A stretch of DNA of 64,000 bases from Oceanihabitans sp. IOP_32 (GTDB taxonomy: Bacteria > Bacteroidota > Bacteroidia > Flavobacteriales > Flavobacteriaceae). The notes under the pieces are model-generated. The model was not told the DNA's origin and made no database searches. It saw nothing but the letters and a program-made list of their open reading frames with translations. Both the position numbers and the translations under genes were made by a program. Below are positions 35,112-44,619 of this stretch, one piece after another; position 1 is the first letter of the stretch; every line of letters starts with the position of its first letter. The stretch lies in contig NZ_CP040813.1 of NCBI RefSeq assembly GCF_009498295.1, positions 3,411,699 through 3,475,698 of the forward strand, read 5' to 3'.

Positions 35112-37115
35112 ATGCGATTTAAAATTAATTCAGAATTCAAGCCTACTGGCGATCAACCAAAAGCTATCAAACAATTAGTTGATGGGATTAACACCCAAGA
35201 GAAATACCAAACTCTTCTGGGTGTAACAGGCTCTGGGAAAACCTTTACAGTGGCCAATACTATTGAGAGAGTTCAACGTCCCACTTTAGTTTTAGCACAT
35301 AACAAAACCCTAGCAGCCCAACTGTACTCGGAGTTTAAGCAATTTTTTCCCGATAATGCTGTGGAGTATTTTGTGTCGTATTACGATTATTATCAACCCG
35401 AAGCCTATATACCCGTAACTGGGGTTTACATAGAGAAAGATTTATCTATTAACGAGGAGATTGAGAAGATGAGACTTAGTACGACGTCTTCCCTACTCTC
35501 TGGGAGAAGAGATGTAATTGTTGTGGCCTCGGTATCTTGCTTATATGGTATTGGTAACCCAGTTGAGTTTCAAAAAAATGTAATTACCCTAAAACGGGAT
35601 CAAATAATTTCTAGAACAAAACTTTTACAACAATTGGTTCAGAGTTTGTATTCGCGCACAGAAGCAGAATTTAAACATGGTAACTTTAGAATTAAAGGCG
35701 ATACAGTTGATATTTTCCCGAGTTATGCCGATGATGCCTTTAGAATTCATTTCTTTGGAGATGAAATTGAAGACATCGAGTCCTTTAACATTCAAACTAA
35801 CGAAGTTATTGAGAAATACGACATTCTTACTATTTATCCTGCCAACATGTTTGTAACCTCGCCCGAAGTATTACAAGGTGCAATTAAAAACATACAGGAT
35901 GATTTAGTAAAACAATACGATTATTTTAAAGAAATAGGAAAACATTTAGAAGCCAAACGTTTAAAAGAACGTACCGAATTCGATTTAGAAATGATTCGTG
36001 AATTAGGCTATTGTTCTGGAATCGAAAACTATTCGCGGTATTTAGACGGTAGACAACCTGGAACCAGACCATTTTGTTTATTAGACTATTTTCCAGACGA
36101 TTATTTAATGGTGGTAGATGAGAGTCATGTCACCATTTCTCAAGTACATGCCATGTATGGTGGCGATAGAAGTAGAAAAGAGAACCTTGTAGAGTATGGC
36201 TTTCGATTACCTGCTGCTATGGATAACCGTCCTTTAAAATTTGAAGAATTTGAAGCTTTACAAAATCAAGTAATTTATGTAAGTGCTACACCTGCCGATT
36301 ACGAACTAGAGAAAACCGATGGTGTTTATGTCGAGCAAGTTATTCGCCCTACAGGATTATTAGATCCTATTATTGAAGTGCGACCAAGTCTAAACCAAAT
36401 TGATGATTTAATTGAGGAGATCCAACTTCGCGTTGAAAAAGACGAACGCACCTTAGTAACCACACTTACGAAACGTATGGCAGAAGAACTGACTAAATAC
36501 TTAGATCGGATTCAAATACGTTGTCGTTACATCCATAGCGACGTGGATACTTTAGAACGAGTTGAAATCATGCAAGATTTACGTAAAGGACTGTTTGATG
36601 TTTTAGTTGGTGTAAACTTGCTTCGTGAAGGTTTAGATTTACCCGAAGTATCGCTTGTTGCTATTTTAGATGCCGATAAAGAAGGATTTTTACGTTCTGC
36701 CCGATCGCTTACCCAAACCGTTGGAAGAGCAGCAAGACACCTAGACGGAAAAGCTATTATGTACGCCGATAAAATTACTAAAAGCATGCAAAAAACAATA
36801 GATGAAACCGAGTACCGTCGAGAAAAACAAATAGCCTATAATACCAAGCATAATTTAGTGCCAAAAGCATTAAACAAAAGTTTAGACAACGTTTTAACAA
36901 AAAATTCGGTAAGCACCTACAGCTATGAATTAGAAGCCGCTAAAGCTGCCGAACCAGAAAGTGCGTATTTAACCAAACCCGAACTTGAAAAGAAAATTCG
37001 CGAGACACGTAAAAGCATGGAAGAAGCTGCTAAAGCTCTCGATTTTATTGTAGCCGCCAAATTGAGAGACGACATAACAAAATATCAGAGCAAATTAGAA
37101 GCCCTTAAGGTTTGA
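35112..37115 (+). CDS. uvrB: Excinuclease ABC subunit B
   Basis: A 667-residue SF2-like helicase-fold protein that receives damage from UvrA and recruits UvrC. The N-terminus FKPTGDQPKAI and Walker A GVTGSGKTFT are present, as are the beta-hairpin region YYDYYQPEAYIP, DESHVT and the helicase motifs TLTKRMAEELTKYL and QTVGRAARH. The C-terminal UVR motif (EAAKALDFIVAAKLRDDI) that contacts UvrC is complete. The start is fixed by the family N-terminus and by the promoter just upstream. Confidence 0.98.
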   Translation: MRFKINSEFKPTGDQPKAIKQLVDGINTQEKYQTLLGVTGSGKTFTVANTIERVQRPTLVLAHNKTLAAQLYSEFKQFFPDNAVEYFVSYYDYYQPEAYIPVTGVYIEKDLSINEEIEKMRLSTTSSLLSGRRDVIVVASVSCLYGIGNPVEFQKNVITLKRDQIISRTKLLQQLVQSLYSRTEAEFKHGNFRIKGDTVDIFPSYADDAFRIHFFGDEIEDIESFNIQTNEVIEKYDILTIYPANMFVTSPEVLQGAIKNIQDDLVKQYDYFKEIGKHLEAKRLKERTEFDLEMIRELGYCSGIENYSRYLDGRQPGTRPFCLLDYFPDDYLMVVDESHVTISQVHAMYGGDRSRKENLVEYGFRLPAAMDNRPLKFEEFEALQNQVIYVSATPADYELEKTDGVYVEQVIRPTGLLDPIIEVRPSLNQIDDLIEEIQLRVEKDERTLVTTLTKRMAEELTKYLDRIQIRCRYIHSDVDTLERVEIMQDLRKGLFDVLVGVNLLREGLDLPEVSLVAILDADKEGFLRSARSLTQTVGRAARHLDGKAIMYADKITKSMQKTIDETEYRREKQIAYNTKHNLVPKALNKSLDNVLTKNSVSTYSYELEAAKAAEPESAYLTKPELEKKIRETRKSMEEAAKALDFIVAAKLRDDITKYQSKLEALKV

Positions 37116-37127
37116 AAATTCAATTAA

Positions 37128-37316
37128 TACCAATTTAATTTTTAAATGCCGTATTATTAATTTGAATTATTTTTTGTTCAGTTGAGATAGAAATCGCAGA
37201 TTCACGAACTCTTTTTTTTACTATGATAGAAGCGTGAGCTAAAATCAAAGCACAACCAAAGTGATGGTTATAGATTATACCGAAATATGGGCGACATGAC
37301 CTGCTTAATTTGGTAT
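37128..37316. repeat. Palindrome-ended repeat, copy B (ATACCAATTTA family)
   Basis: 189 bp bounded by ATACCAATTTAA and TTAATTTGGTAT. It shares the left block with copy A (CGTATTATTAATTTGAATT) and also the TATACCGAAATATGG and GACATGAC blocks, with about 30 extra bases in the middle. It lies 12 bases past the uvrB stop, between convergent genes. Confidence 0.75.
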
Positions 37317-37341
37317 AACACATAAAACCAGAGATAGCCGT

Positions 37342-37755
37342 TTAATTACACTGCACTTTAAAAATGTTTATCAATACATCTGGTGGAATAATTTTATTGG
37401 GATTTCGGTTTATAAAAGACAACACATTGCTTATAGACTCTGGACTCAAGCCCATGCGAAGCCCCGAATTGTAAAGTTTTGCGATGCTTTTATACGTGTT
37501 CCCAAACCCGTGCTTTTTTTTAATATTCATTAGTAAAATTAATCTATGAAATTGAACTATACGTTCACTAAATGATTTTAAATGCCTGTAACTTACAGGA
37601 TTTTCGATTAAACAATCAAAAGCATCACGGGACACACCTAGCTGCTTTGCAACAGCTATTAAAAAATTATATTCTATATCTCTTATGTCTTTATTATATT
37701 TTGCAAAAGCAATCATTTCAGACAAAAGACTCAGTTTTTGTAATTTATTTACCAT
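37342..37755 (-). CDS. TerB-like helical protein
   Basis: 137 residues, all alpha-helical by composition. The order of helices (LSLLSEMIAFAKYNKDIRDIEYNFLIAVAKQLGV, then SERIVQFHRLILLMNIKKKHG) resembles the TerB/tellurite-resistance-like fold. In Flavobacteriaceae such short proteins are often misnamed excinuclease subunit B because of neighbourhood or weak similarity. Function is unknown. It is convergent with uvrB and divergent from the DUF1456 gene. Confidence 0.6.
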   Translation of the reverse strand: MVNKLQKLSLLSEMIAFAKYNKDIRDIEYNFLIAVAKQLGVSRDAFDCLIENPVSYRHLKSFSERIVQFHRLILLMNIKKKHGFGNTYKSIAKLYNSGLRMGLSPESISNVLSFINRNPNKIIPPDVLINIFKVQCN

Positions 37756-38082
37756 ATATTCAACGTTTTAGAGTTAATACTTAAAGATACGAAAAAGCGT
37801 ATTTTATTAATCGGAGATATTGTGTAGATCGTCGAAAAAAAGACTGTTTTTAATCGAATACTTTACTCGTTTTGTCTATTTTATGGTTTTTTAAACTCTT
37901 TAAGATCATGAATTTATCTAAAATAGATTTACAAAACAAATGATGAGACCTAAGGGTTTGTTAATTATTTTTCCTGTTAGAAATAATAATTAAAGTATCT
38001 TTAACGACAATTAAAATAATTTCAAAGCGATGATGCGCTTACAAATCGAAAAGATTAAAAAACAATAGAAATTAAATTCCTT
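37756..38082. other. Divergent promoter region
   Basis: 327 bases between divergent genes. Near-consensus -7 boxes TATCTTTA occur on the minus strand (37782-37789, for the TerB-like gene) and on the plus strand (37996-38003, for the DUF1456 gene). No other feature is seen. Confidence 0.45.
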
Positions 38083-38343
38083 ATGACAAACAACGATATT
38101 TTAAAAAAACTACGTGTAGCCCTAAAGTTAAGAGACGACGATATTGTAAAAATTTTAAGTTTAGTAGATTTTAGAATATCTAAGAGCGAACTCGGCGCTT
38201 TTTTTAGAAAGGAGGATCATCCAAAATATATGGAATGTGGCGATCAAATTCTACGAAATTTTTTAAACGGTTTAGTCATACACTTACGAGGTCCCATGCC
38301 AAAAAAAGGCGAAAATAAAACACAAAAAAAAAGCAACGAATAA
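38083..38343 (+). CDS. DUF1456 family protein (single-repeat form)
   Basis: 86 residues. MTNNDILKKLRVALKLRDDDIVKIL and the block SELGAFFRKEDHPKYMECGDQILRNFLNGLV match the DUF1456/YehS repeat. E. coli YehS has two such repeats in about 156 residues; here there is only one, followed by a lysine-rich tail. Whether this is a natural short form or a truncation cannot be told from the window, but the frame is clean. Function is unknown. Confidence 0.85.
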   Translation: MTNNDILKKLRVALKLRDDDIVKILSLVDFRISKSELGAFFRKEDHPKYMECGDQILRNFLNGLVIHLRGPMPKKGENKTQKKSNE

Positions 38344-38712
38344 TAATTTTCTTGAAACTCACGATTCCCTAGTCAAACCATAGGAGTAGCTGCTCGCTGG
38401 CAGGCTGGTTTCGTCAATTTTATTTTGTGTGAAGAGACCAAAAACTGTGATTTTATACTTTGCCGTAGTCGAAACTGCCAGAAAAGGTAATTGGAACCTT
38501 TACAAAGGAGCTGTAAAAAGGAAATCCCCGAGGCTGAGCCGTCGGGGAAGGCACATTCAGAATTTAACCCATGATGAATGTTATCGATAAAAAAAATCCA
38601 AGATTTAATTCATTTTTAAGTTTTGGGTTTTCTTTTTTAAGTTTTTGGGTCAAAAATCATATTTTTATTACCGACAAGGCATACTTATCCCATGATGTTT
38701 TAACTCTTAAAT
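38344..38712. other. Hairpin-rich non-coding block before an IS transposase
   Basis: About 370 bases, less AT-rich than other intergenic DNA in 38370-38550. Several stems are visible: AAACCA/TGGTTT (38375-38380, 38406-38411) enclosing AGCTGC/GCAG; AAAGGT/ACCTTT (38483-38488, 38496-38501); CCCCGA/TCGGGG (38526-38531, 38542-38547) with an inner GGCT/AGCC. It could be a small structured RNA, the end of the IS, or a remnant of another element. Confidence 0.45.
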
Positions 38713-40068
38713 TTATGCGGCCATCTGGTTTAGATTATTTTGTATTCTCCTACCTATTTCCAGAGCATTGGCGGTATGTATACCAAAGAAGATCCATAGT
38801 TTTTCAGTAGCTTTCGTCTTGGCTTTTATTTTTTTGAGATGATAGTGCTCTTTTTCATTTCCAAAACTACCTTCTAGCCTAGTAGCTCGCTCTTTAGCAA
38901 TTAATGCTTTGAGTTTTTTTTCTTGCTGATAGTTTTTAGGAAGCTTGCCTTTACGCTTGAAGTCCGTCTTGATATTGTTCTTGGTAACAAATTTGCGGTT
39001 CATATTGGTGGCATAAATAGCATCGGCTCCTACTATTTTTGTTTTTATTTTTGTAAGCGATTGTGCTTTGTAAATGGTTTTCTTTAATCTTGTACCTTCA
39101 TTAAAAGCATTGAAATTTAAATGCTCTATAAAGCTGATACCGTCTATTTGCAGCTTGTTTACTTTGGCTCCGAACTCAACAGATTTTACTTCTTTTCCTC
39201 TCACTATTGGTCTAAGGTAACTTTTCGCAATACTTACTATTCTGTTTTTTGGTGATACGCCTGTTTCAAAGTATTGCTGTTGCTGCGCATATACTTTTTT
39301 GATAGTAGCGACTCTTCTAAAATAAGCTACACGACATTCAAGTTTATAAGAAGTGCGAAGCTCTTTTTCAAAGCCTATAAGCTTATTTAATAGGTGTAAT
39401 AACGCCCTGGTAAGTGGCTTTCTTTTCTTGTTGGTTTTTCTGCGCATTTTACTAAATCCAAAATAGCGCTTTTTCCATTTTATATACTTGGTGCGCATCA
39501 TTTTTAAACCTAAAACCTTACAGATTTTTTTTAGCTGCCTATACAACCAATCTACAGCTTCCCATAGGAGCTTTTGAGGCGTGGGATAACGGAGCTCGCT
39601 CTCATAGCAGGTGGCATCAACTGTGATTTGATTTTTATTTTCTATATGGGGTCGCCAATGTTTATAAAGTGACTTTTCTAATGCGTCAATCTTGAGTTTT
39701 TCTGCCAGTTCACAGCGTATTTGACTAACTATTTTAAAATTCGTAATCCTAGAAAACCCTAAATGAATATCACAAAAAAATTGGTAATCAATATTACTAT
39801 TGAGCTGTTCTATCAGCTTCCTATCAGAACTGCATGTGTAATGCTTTAAAAACATCAGTGCGATTCTTCCCTTGGGGCTAAAGATCATTTTTGAACCAAA
39901 TGCTTTTTCTTTAATCTGAAAAGCTTCGACTAAAGATTTCCAGGGAATAGCTAAGTAAATCTTCCCTAGGTCACTCTTTAAAAAACGGGTATAAAACGCA
40001 TCAAAATTTTCAGTAGCAGATAAAAATGAAAATTCGTGCTGTAATTCACTAATTCTTTGTATTTTCAT
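38713..40068 (-). CDS. IS5/IS1182-like DDE transposase, 451 aa
   Basis: Full-length transposase. The N-terminal DUF772-like region is recognisable (RIALMFLKHYTCSSDRKLIEQLNSN). The DDE core shows D in TVDATCYESELRYPTP, D in VGADAIYATNMNRKF, and E in TRLEGSFGNEKEHYHL. It probably belongs to the IS5/IS1182 superfamily. I could not define terminal inverted repeats, so the element boundaries are not given. It lies between the hairpin-rich block and the sucC terminator, and the frame is intact. Confidence 0.85.
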   Translation of the reverse strand: MKIQRISELQHEFSFLSATENFDAFYTRFLKSDLGKIYLAIPWKSLVEAFQIKEKAFGSKMIFSPKGRIALMFLKHYTCSSDRKLIEQLNSNIDYQFFCDIHLGFSRITNFKIVSQIRCELAEKLKIDALEKSLYKHWRPHIENKNQITVDATCYESELRYPTPQKLLWEAVDWLYRQLKKICKVLGLKMMRTKYIKWKKRYFGFSKMRRKTNKKRKPLTRALLHLLNKLIGFEKELRTSYKLECRVAYFRRVATIKKVYAQQQQYFETGVSPKNRIVSIAKSYLRPIVRGKEVKSVEFGAKVNKLQIDGISFIEHLNFNAFNEGTRLKKTIYKAQSLTKIKTKIVGADAIYATNMNRKFVTKNNIKTDFKRKGKLPKNYQQEKKLKALIAKERATRLEGSFGNEKEHYHLKKIKAKTKATEKLWIFFGIHTANALEIGRRIQNNLNQMAA

Positions 40069-40083
40069 GATTGTAGATAAAAG

Positions 40084-40125
40084 AAAACCCCGTTTTTGGC
40101 TCTTAATGGCCTTTTTCGGGGTTTT
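40084..40125 (-). terminator. Terminator downstream of sucC
   Basis: Stem AAAACCCCG / CGGGGTTTT (40084-40092, 40117-40125) with an inner GGC/GCC pairing, followed on the minus strand by TTTTCTTTTAT. It lies about 140 bases past sucC and just upstream of the transposase start. Confidence 0.7.
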
Positions 40126-40262
40126 TATTTACTTCAATTTACGAAAAAAATATCGGTTTTACTAAGGTTTTAACGTTTTATGAATGCGCCGGGGAATTAT
40201 TTAAATTAAAGTTATTCTTTTACTTTATATAAATTACCAAAAATAAATTTAGATAAATGGTA

Positions 40263-41453
40263 TTAAGCGAGTACCTCTTGAACTTTATCTGCGGCTTCTT
40301 TAAATTCTGTTGCACTTAAAACATCTAAGCCCGAATTATCTATTAAGGTTTTAGCGATATCTGCATTAGTGCCCTGTAATCGCACAATAATCGGAACATT
40401 GATATCGCCTATGTTTTTATAGGCATCTATAATTCCTTGGGCAACACGATCGCAACGTACAATACCTCCAAAAATATTAACTAATATGGCCTTAACTTCA
40501 GGATCCTTTAAAATAATTTTAAAAGCGGCTTCAACACGTGCAGCATCAGCAGTGCCGCCAACATCTAAGAAGTTTGCTGGTTCACCACCAGCCTGTTTAA
40601 TTAAATCCATAGTCGCCATAGCGAGACCTGCACCATTTACCATACAGCCCACATTACCATCTAAATCGACATAATTTAAACCTAGTGCTCCAGCTTCAAC
40701 CTCAATAGGATTTTCTTCACGTAAATCACGCAAAGCTGCGTAGTCTTTATGTCTGTATAACGCATTATCGTCTATGGTAACTTTAGCATCAACAGCCATT
40801 ATTTTATTGTCACTAGTTTTTAAAACAGGATTTATTTCAAACAGCGACGAATCGGATTTCACATAAGCGGTATAAAGGCTAGTAACAAATTTTGTCATTT
40901 CTTTAAACGCCATACCTGACAAGCCTAAATTAAACGCTATACGCCGTGCTTGAAAAGGCATTAATCCTATAGATGGATCTATTTCTTCTGTAAATATTAA
41001 ATGCGGGGTTTCCTCAGCCACAGTTTCAATATCCATGCCCCCTTCGGTAGAGTACATAATCATATTTCTACCAGTTGAACGGTTTAGTAATACCGACACA
41101 TAAAACTCGCTGGTTTCCGATTCTCCAGGATAATAAACATCTTCGGCTACTAAAACTTGATGTACACGCTTACCTTCGGCCGAGGTTTGTGGTGTTATTA
41201 AATCCATTCCAATTATTTGATTGGCGATGGTTTCAACCTCTTCTATACTTTTAGCAATCTTAACACCGCCGCCTTTACCACGTCCGCCCGCATGAATTTG
41301 AGCCTTAATAACATGCCAGCCTGTTCCTGTTTCTTCTGTTAATTTTTTCGCGGCGGCAACAGCCTCTTGAGCATTTTGAGCAACGATACCGCGCTGTATA
41401 CGCACTCCAAAACTGTTTAAAATTTCTTTACCTTGGTACTCGTGTAAATTCAT
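40263..41453 (-). CDS. sucC: Succinyl-CoA ligase (ADP-forming) subunit beta
   Basis: 396 residues. An ATP-grasp N-terminal part (MNLHEYQGKEILNSFGV, VIKAQIHAGGRGKGGGVK) and a C-terminal CoA-ligase part (FLDVGGTADAARVEAAF, NIFGGIVRCDRVAQGI) are complete. The enzyme makes ATP from succinyl-CoA in the TCA cycle together with SucD. sucD is not adjacent in this window, which is common in Flavobacteriaceae. Transcribed alone with its own terminator. Confidence 0.97.
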   Translation of the reverse strand: MNLHEYQGKEILNSFGVRIQRGIVAQNAQEAVAAAKKLTEETGTGWHVIKAQIHAGGRGKGGGVKIAKSIEEVETIANQIIGMDLITPQTSAEGKRVHQVLVAEDVYYPGESETSEFYVSVLLNRSTGRNMIMYSTEGGMDIETVAEETPHLIFTEEIDPSIGLMPFQARRIAFNLGLSGMAFKEMTKFVTSLYTAYVKSDSSLFEINPVLKTSDNKIMAVDAKVTIDDNALYRHKDYAALRDLREENPIEVEAGALGLNYVDLDGNVGCMVNGAGLAMATMDLIKQAGGEPANFLDVGGTADAARVEAAFKIILKDPEVKAILVNIFGGIVRCDRVAQGIIDAYKNIGDINVPIIVRLQGTNADIAKTLIDNSGLDVLSATEFKEAADKVQEVLA

Positions 41454-41672
41454 AACGTGTTTAATGGTTTAAGTTATTTAAATACAAATAATAACTAGTA
41501 TTTGCGCTAGTCTTCTTATTTGATAGAACGTGTAAAATTCCCTGTTTAAAGCCTAAAAAAAGACAGCAAATCGATAAAAATGTTTATGTAATTAAACAAA
41601 TGATTACTGGGTGTTTTATAGCAACTAAGATATTAAAAATTATGAATTTCTCATTCAGAAAATCGCTTTAAT

Positions 41673-42377
41673 TTAGGAGTTAACTACCAGTCTAAACCCT
41701 TCACCATGAATATTAAGGATTTCCACCTTATCATCAAGTTTTAGGTACTTGCGTAATTTAGCTATATAAACATCCATACTTCGGGAGGTAAAATAGTTAT
41801 CATCTCTCCAAATTTTAGTAAGAGCCAATTCGCGAGGCATCAAATCGTTTTCATGCAAGGCCAATAGACGTAGTAATTCGTTTTCTTTAGGCGATAATTT
41901 AATTGGTTCGCCACCCTTATGTTTTAAAAAACGCAACTTAGAGTTCAATTCAAAATTTCCTATTTTAAATTCAAACTGTTTACTATCGGAAATCGTTTCC
42001 GTGGCTTTACGTTGCATTATGGCCTTAATTTTCATTAAGAGTACTTCGCTGTCAAAAGGCTTGTTTAAATAATCGTCGGCTCCAACTTTATACCCTTTTA
42101 AAACATCTTCTTTCATGGCTTTTGCCGTTAAAAAAACAATGGGGATATCGGTATTTTTTTCGCGTATTTCTTTTGCCAAAGTAAAACCGTCTTTATAAGG
42201 CATCATAACGTCTAAAATACAGAGATCGAAATCGTCTTTTTTAAACTTTTCAAAGCCTTCCATACCGTTTTTAGCATGAACAACATCATAATCATTCATC
42301 ATTAAATAATCTTTAAGCACTGTTCCAAAATTTGGATCGTCCTCTACTAATAAAATTTTCTTTTTTTGCTCTTCCAT
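41673..42377 (-). CDS. rprY: OmpR-family response regulator (RprY-like)
   Basis: 234 residues. The receiver domain has phospho-acceptor Asp56 (CILDVMMP), the acidic pair in LLVEDDPNFG, and the conserved Lys in LNKPFDSEVL. The C-terminal winged helix (about 135-230) includes LSPKENELLRLL and RSMDVYIAKLRKYL. It overlaps the operon with the kinase just upstream (2 bases apart), the arrangement of rprX-rprY of Bacteroides. The output genes are not known from sequence. Confidence 0.85.
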   Translation of the reverse strand: MEEQKKKILLVEDDPNFGTVLKDYLMMNDYDVVHAKNGMEGFEKFKKDDFDLCILDVMMPYKDGFTLAKEIREKNTDIPIVFLTAKAMKEDVLKGYKVGADDYLNKPFDSEVLLMKIKAIMQRKATETISDSKQFEFKIGNFELNSKLRFLKHKGGEPIKLSPKENELLRLLALHENDLMPRELALTKIWRDDNYFTSRSMDVYIAKLRKYLKLDDKVEILNIHGEGFRLVVNS

Positions 42378-42379
42378 AG

Positions 42380-43945
42380 TTATGTTATTATTGGAAGCTT
42401 TATTATAAACATGCTTCCTTTTCCTTTTTCACTTTCTACTGTTACATGGCCTTGATGGTCTTCTACAATTCGTTTTACATAAGAGAGACCTAGTCCGTGC
42501 CCTTTTACATTATGTATATTCCCTGTATGTTCTCTATAAAACTTTTCGAACACGCGTTTTAGGGCTGCTTTACTCATTCCGCTTCCATAATCTTTTATTT
42601 TTATAAAAATATTAGTTCCTATATTTTCTGTGAAAATCTCAATTTTTAATTCATTTGGCGAATATTTTATAGCATTGTCTAAAATATTAACCAGAACATT
42701 TGTAAAGTGCATTTCGCTCGCTAAAACAGTAGATTTCTCGGCATTAAAATGGGTTTTAATCGTACCATTACTGTTTTCGACTAAAAGCCTTACATGCGCA
42801 ATGGCATGTTCTATGATGTCGTGCACTTCTACCCTATCTTTACTTATATTGAGTTCGTTTTTTTCGAGTTTAGATATTCTTAACACGTTTTCTACTTGTG
42901 CATGCATGCGCCTATTTTCATCTTTAATCATGTTAAGATAACGAATAACTTTTTCTTTATCATCTATAATTTTAGGATTTTTAATGGCATCTAAAGCTAA
43001 ATTGATTGTAGCTATTGGTGTTTTAAATTCATGTGTCATGTTATTAATAAAATCCGTTTTAATTTCTGCAATTTTACGTTGTTTTACTAATTGATACAGC
43101 GCACTAGAATAGGCCAAAACAATAATAGAAGTAAAAATTACTGAAAGAAAAATCATGCCCTTAATAGACGCAAAAATAAATTTTCTATCATCTGGAAAGT
43201 TTACCAGTAACTTATAATTACTTCTGCGATTTTCATCATAAAAAATAAAAACACTAAAAGGAGATGCTTCATCCATTTCAAATCCATCACTATATATTTT
43301 TGTAGCTAAACCATTACTGTAAATAGCAAACTCGTAATCGATATCAATATTTTTTGCTTGCAGTTCCTCTGCTAGTAGTGCATTAATTTCACTTGTGGAA
43401 ACCCTTTTGTGTACTGGAATAGTTTTCCTGTAAGCTTTAAAGTTTTTTTCGAAATAATTCTTTTCAGCTTCTTTTAAACGCCCACTATTTACAATATTTA
43501 AAATGGGGCTTTTAGATATTTCTTTTTCAGAAAACTCGTTATACACTTCAATCCTTGAACTTCCAATAATATTCTTTATGTTAATACTATCTAAACCAAT
43601 GTCAAAGAGCGATGAGGATAATTTATAATTCTCCTCCAATACACCGCTACTATAAATAAGCGTTTCTTTTGTATTATTATTTTGCTGGTATATAAATAAC
43701 TGCGACACTGCTGCCGAATCACTCCTAGTTTCTAAATCTAAATTTTGATACTTTTCAAAATACGAGTCTAACTCATTCTTTTCAATTTTATTTGATACCG
43801 CATACAACGCGTTGGTGACGCTAGAATTAAAACGTTTCTTCTCGTTATCTACAGAATCGTTTATATAAAATGATTGTACAAATATGATACCAATAAGCGA
43901 TAAACTCATTAAAAGTATCAAGACCGTAAATATTCTTTTACTCAT
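42380..43945 (-). CDS. rprX: Sensor histidine kinase (RprX-like)
   Basis: 521 residues. Two membrane helices (about 5-25 and 260-288) flank a periplasmic sensor domain of about 230 residues. The dimerisation domain holds His305 (MTHEFKTPIA). The ATPase domain has N box LVNILDNAIKYSP, G1 DYGSGMSK and G2 GHGLGLSYVKRI. It is the partner of the response regulator 2 bases downstream. The periplasmic domain has no family I can name. Confidence 0.88.
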   Translation of the reverse strand: MSKRIFTVLILLMSLSLIGIIFVQSFYINDSVDNEKKRFNSSVTNALYAVSNKIEKNELDSYFEKYQNLDLETRSDSAAVSQLFIYQQNNNTKETLIYSSGVLEENYKLSSSLFDIGLDSINIKNIIGSSRIEVYNEFSEKEISKSPILNIVNSGRLKEAEKNYFEKNFKAYRKTIPVHKRVSTSEINALLAEELQAKNIDIDYEFAIYSNGLATKIYSDGFEMDEASPFSVFIFYDENRRSNYKLLVNFPDDRKFIFASIKGMIFLSVIFTSIIVLAYSSALYQLVKQRKIAEIKTDFINNMTHEFKTPIATINLALDAIKNPKIIDDKEKVIRYLNMIKDENRRMHAQVENVLRISKLEKNELNISKDRVEVHDIIEHAIAHVRLLVENSNGTIKTHFNAEKSTVLASEMHFTNVLVNILDNAIKYSPNELKIEIFTENIGTNIFIKIKDYGSGMSKAALKRVFEKFYREHTGNIHNVKGHGLGLSYVKRIVEDHQGHVTVESEKGKGSMFIIKLPIIT

Positions 43946-44031
43946 TAATCAAATTTAACATTTTAACATTTAGTCCCGCTCTCATTTAACCTTACATTAA
44001 CAATTATGTTAAAAATATCGTTTTTTTTACT

Positions 44032-44619
44032 TTAAATGCAATTTTTTAAGAGTTCCTCATGCACTTTAAACACTTGTTTTTTGGTGTTTTCTAAGTCAAT
44101 ATTTTCAATTACAAAATCTGAGCGTTCGATTTTCGCTTTATCACTCCATTGGTTTTTAATTATGGCATCAATTTTATCTCTTGTAGTTTGATCCCGTTTT
44201 AGTAAACGCTCATATCTTAACTCTAGTGGCGCTGTAACTGTAATCACATAATCGCAAGCTTTATGCCCGTCATTTTCAAATAAGATCGCAACTTCTTTAA
44301 TAATATACGGTGCATCTTGTGTTGTTAGCCATGTTTTAAAGTGATTGGCCACCTCAGGATGGACAATGGCGTTCATTTTCTCTAAATAACTGGGCTCATT
44401 AAAAATAATATTAGCGATAAATGGTTTGTTTAACACATTATTAGTATATGCTTTATCTCCAAAAAGCTCGATAAGTTTCTGTTTAATAATCTCAGAATTA
44501 CGCATCAATTTCTTAGCTTCTTCATCGGCAATATAAACAGGTATACCCAAAGCCATAAATTCTTGTGCTACCGTAGTTTTACCACTACCGATACCTCCAG
44601 TGAGTCCAACTATTTTCAT
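44032..44619 (-). CDS. coaE: Dephospho-CoA kinase
   Basis: 195 residues, last step of CoA synthesis (phosphorylates the ribose 3' hydroxyl of dephospho-CoA). Walker A is LTGGIGSGKTTVA, followed by VYIADEEAKKLM and the lid motif RLLKRDQTTRDKIDA. The ATG overlaps the stop of the YbbR-like gene by four bases, so the two are translationally coupled. Confidence 0.95.
   Translation of the reverse strand: MKIVGLTGGIGSGKTTVAQEFMALGIPVYIADEEAKKLMRNSEIIKQKLIELFGDKAYTNNVLNKPFIANIIFNEPSYLEKMNAIVHPEVANHFKTWLTTQDAPYIIKEVAILFENDGHKACDYVITVTAPLELRYERLLKRDQTTRDKIDAIIKNQWSDKAKIERSDFVIENIDLENTKKQVFKVHEELLKNCI

Noticed and set aside
37342..37755. UvrB-related protein
   Set aside because: The frequent name 'excinuclease subunit B' for this short family reflects the neighbouring uvrB; it has no helicase motifs and looks TerB-like.
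38375..38547. Known riboswitch or RNase P/tmRNA
   Set aside because: Hallmark sequences of cobalamin, SAM, RNase P, tmRNA or SRP RNAs were not found in the block.
38571..38810. 79-codon plus-strand ORF overlapping the transposase end
   Set aside because: Runs into the opposite strand of a clear transposase and has no recognisable features.
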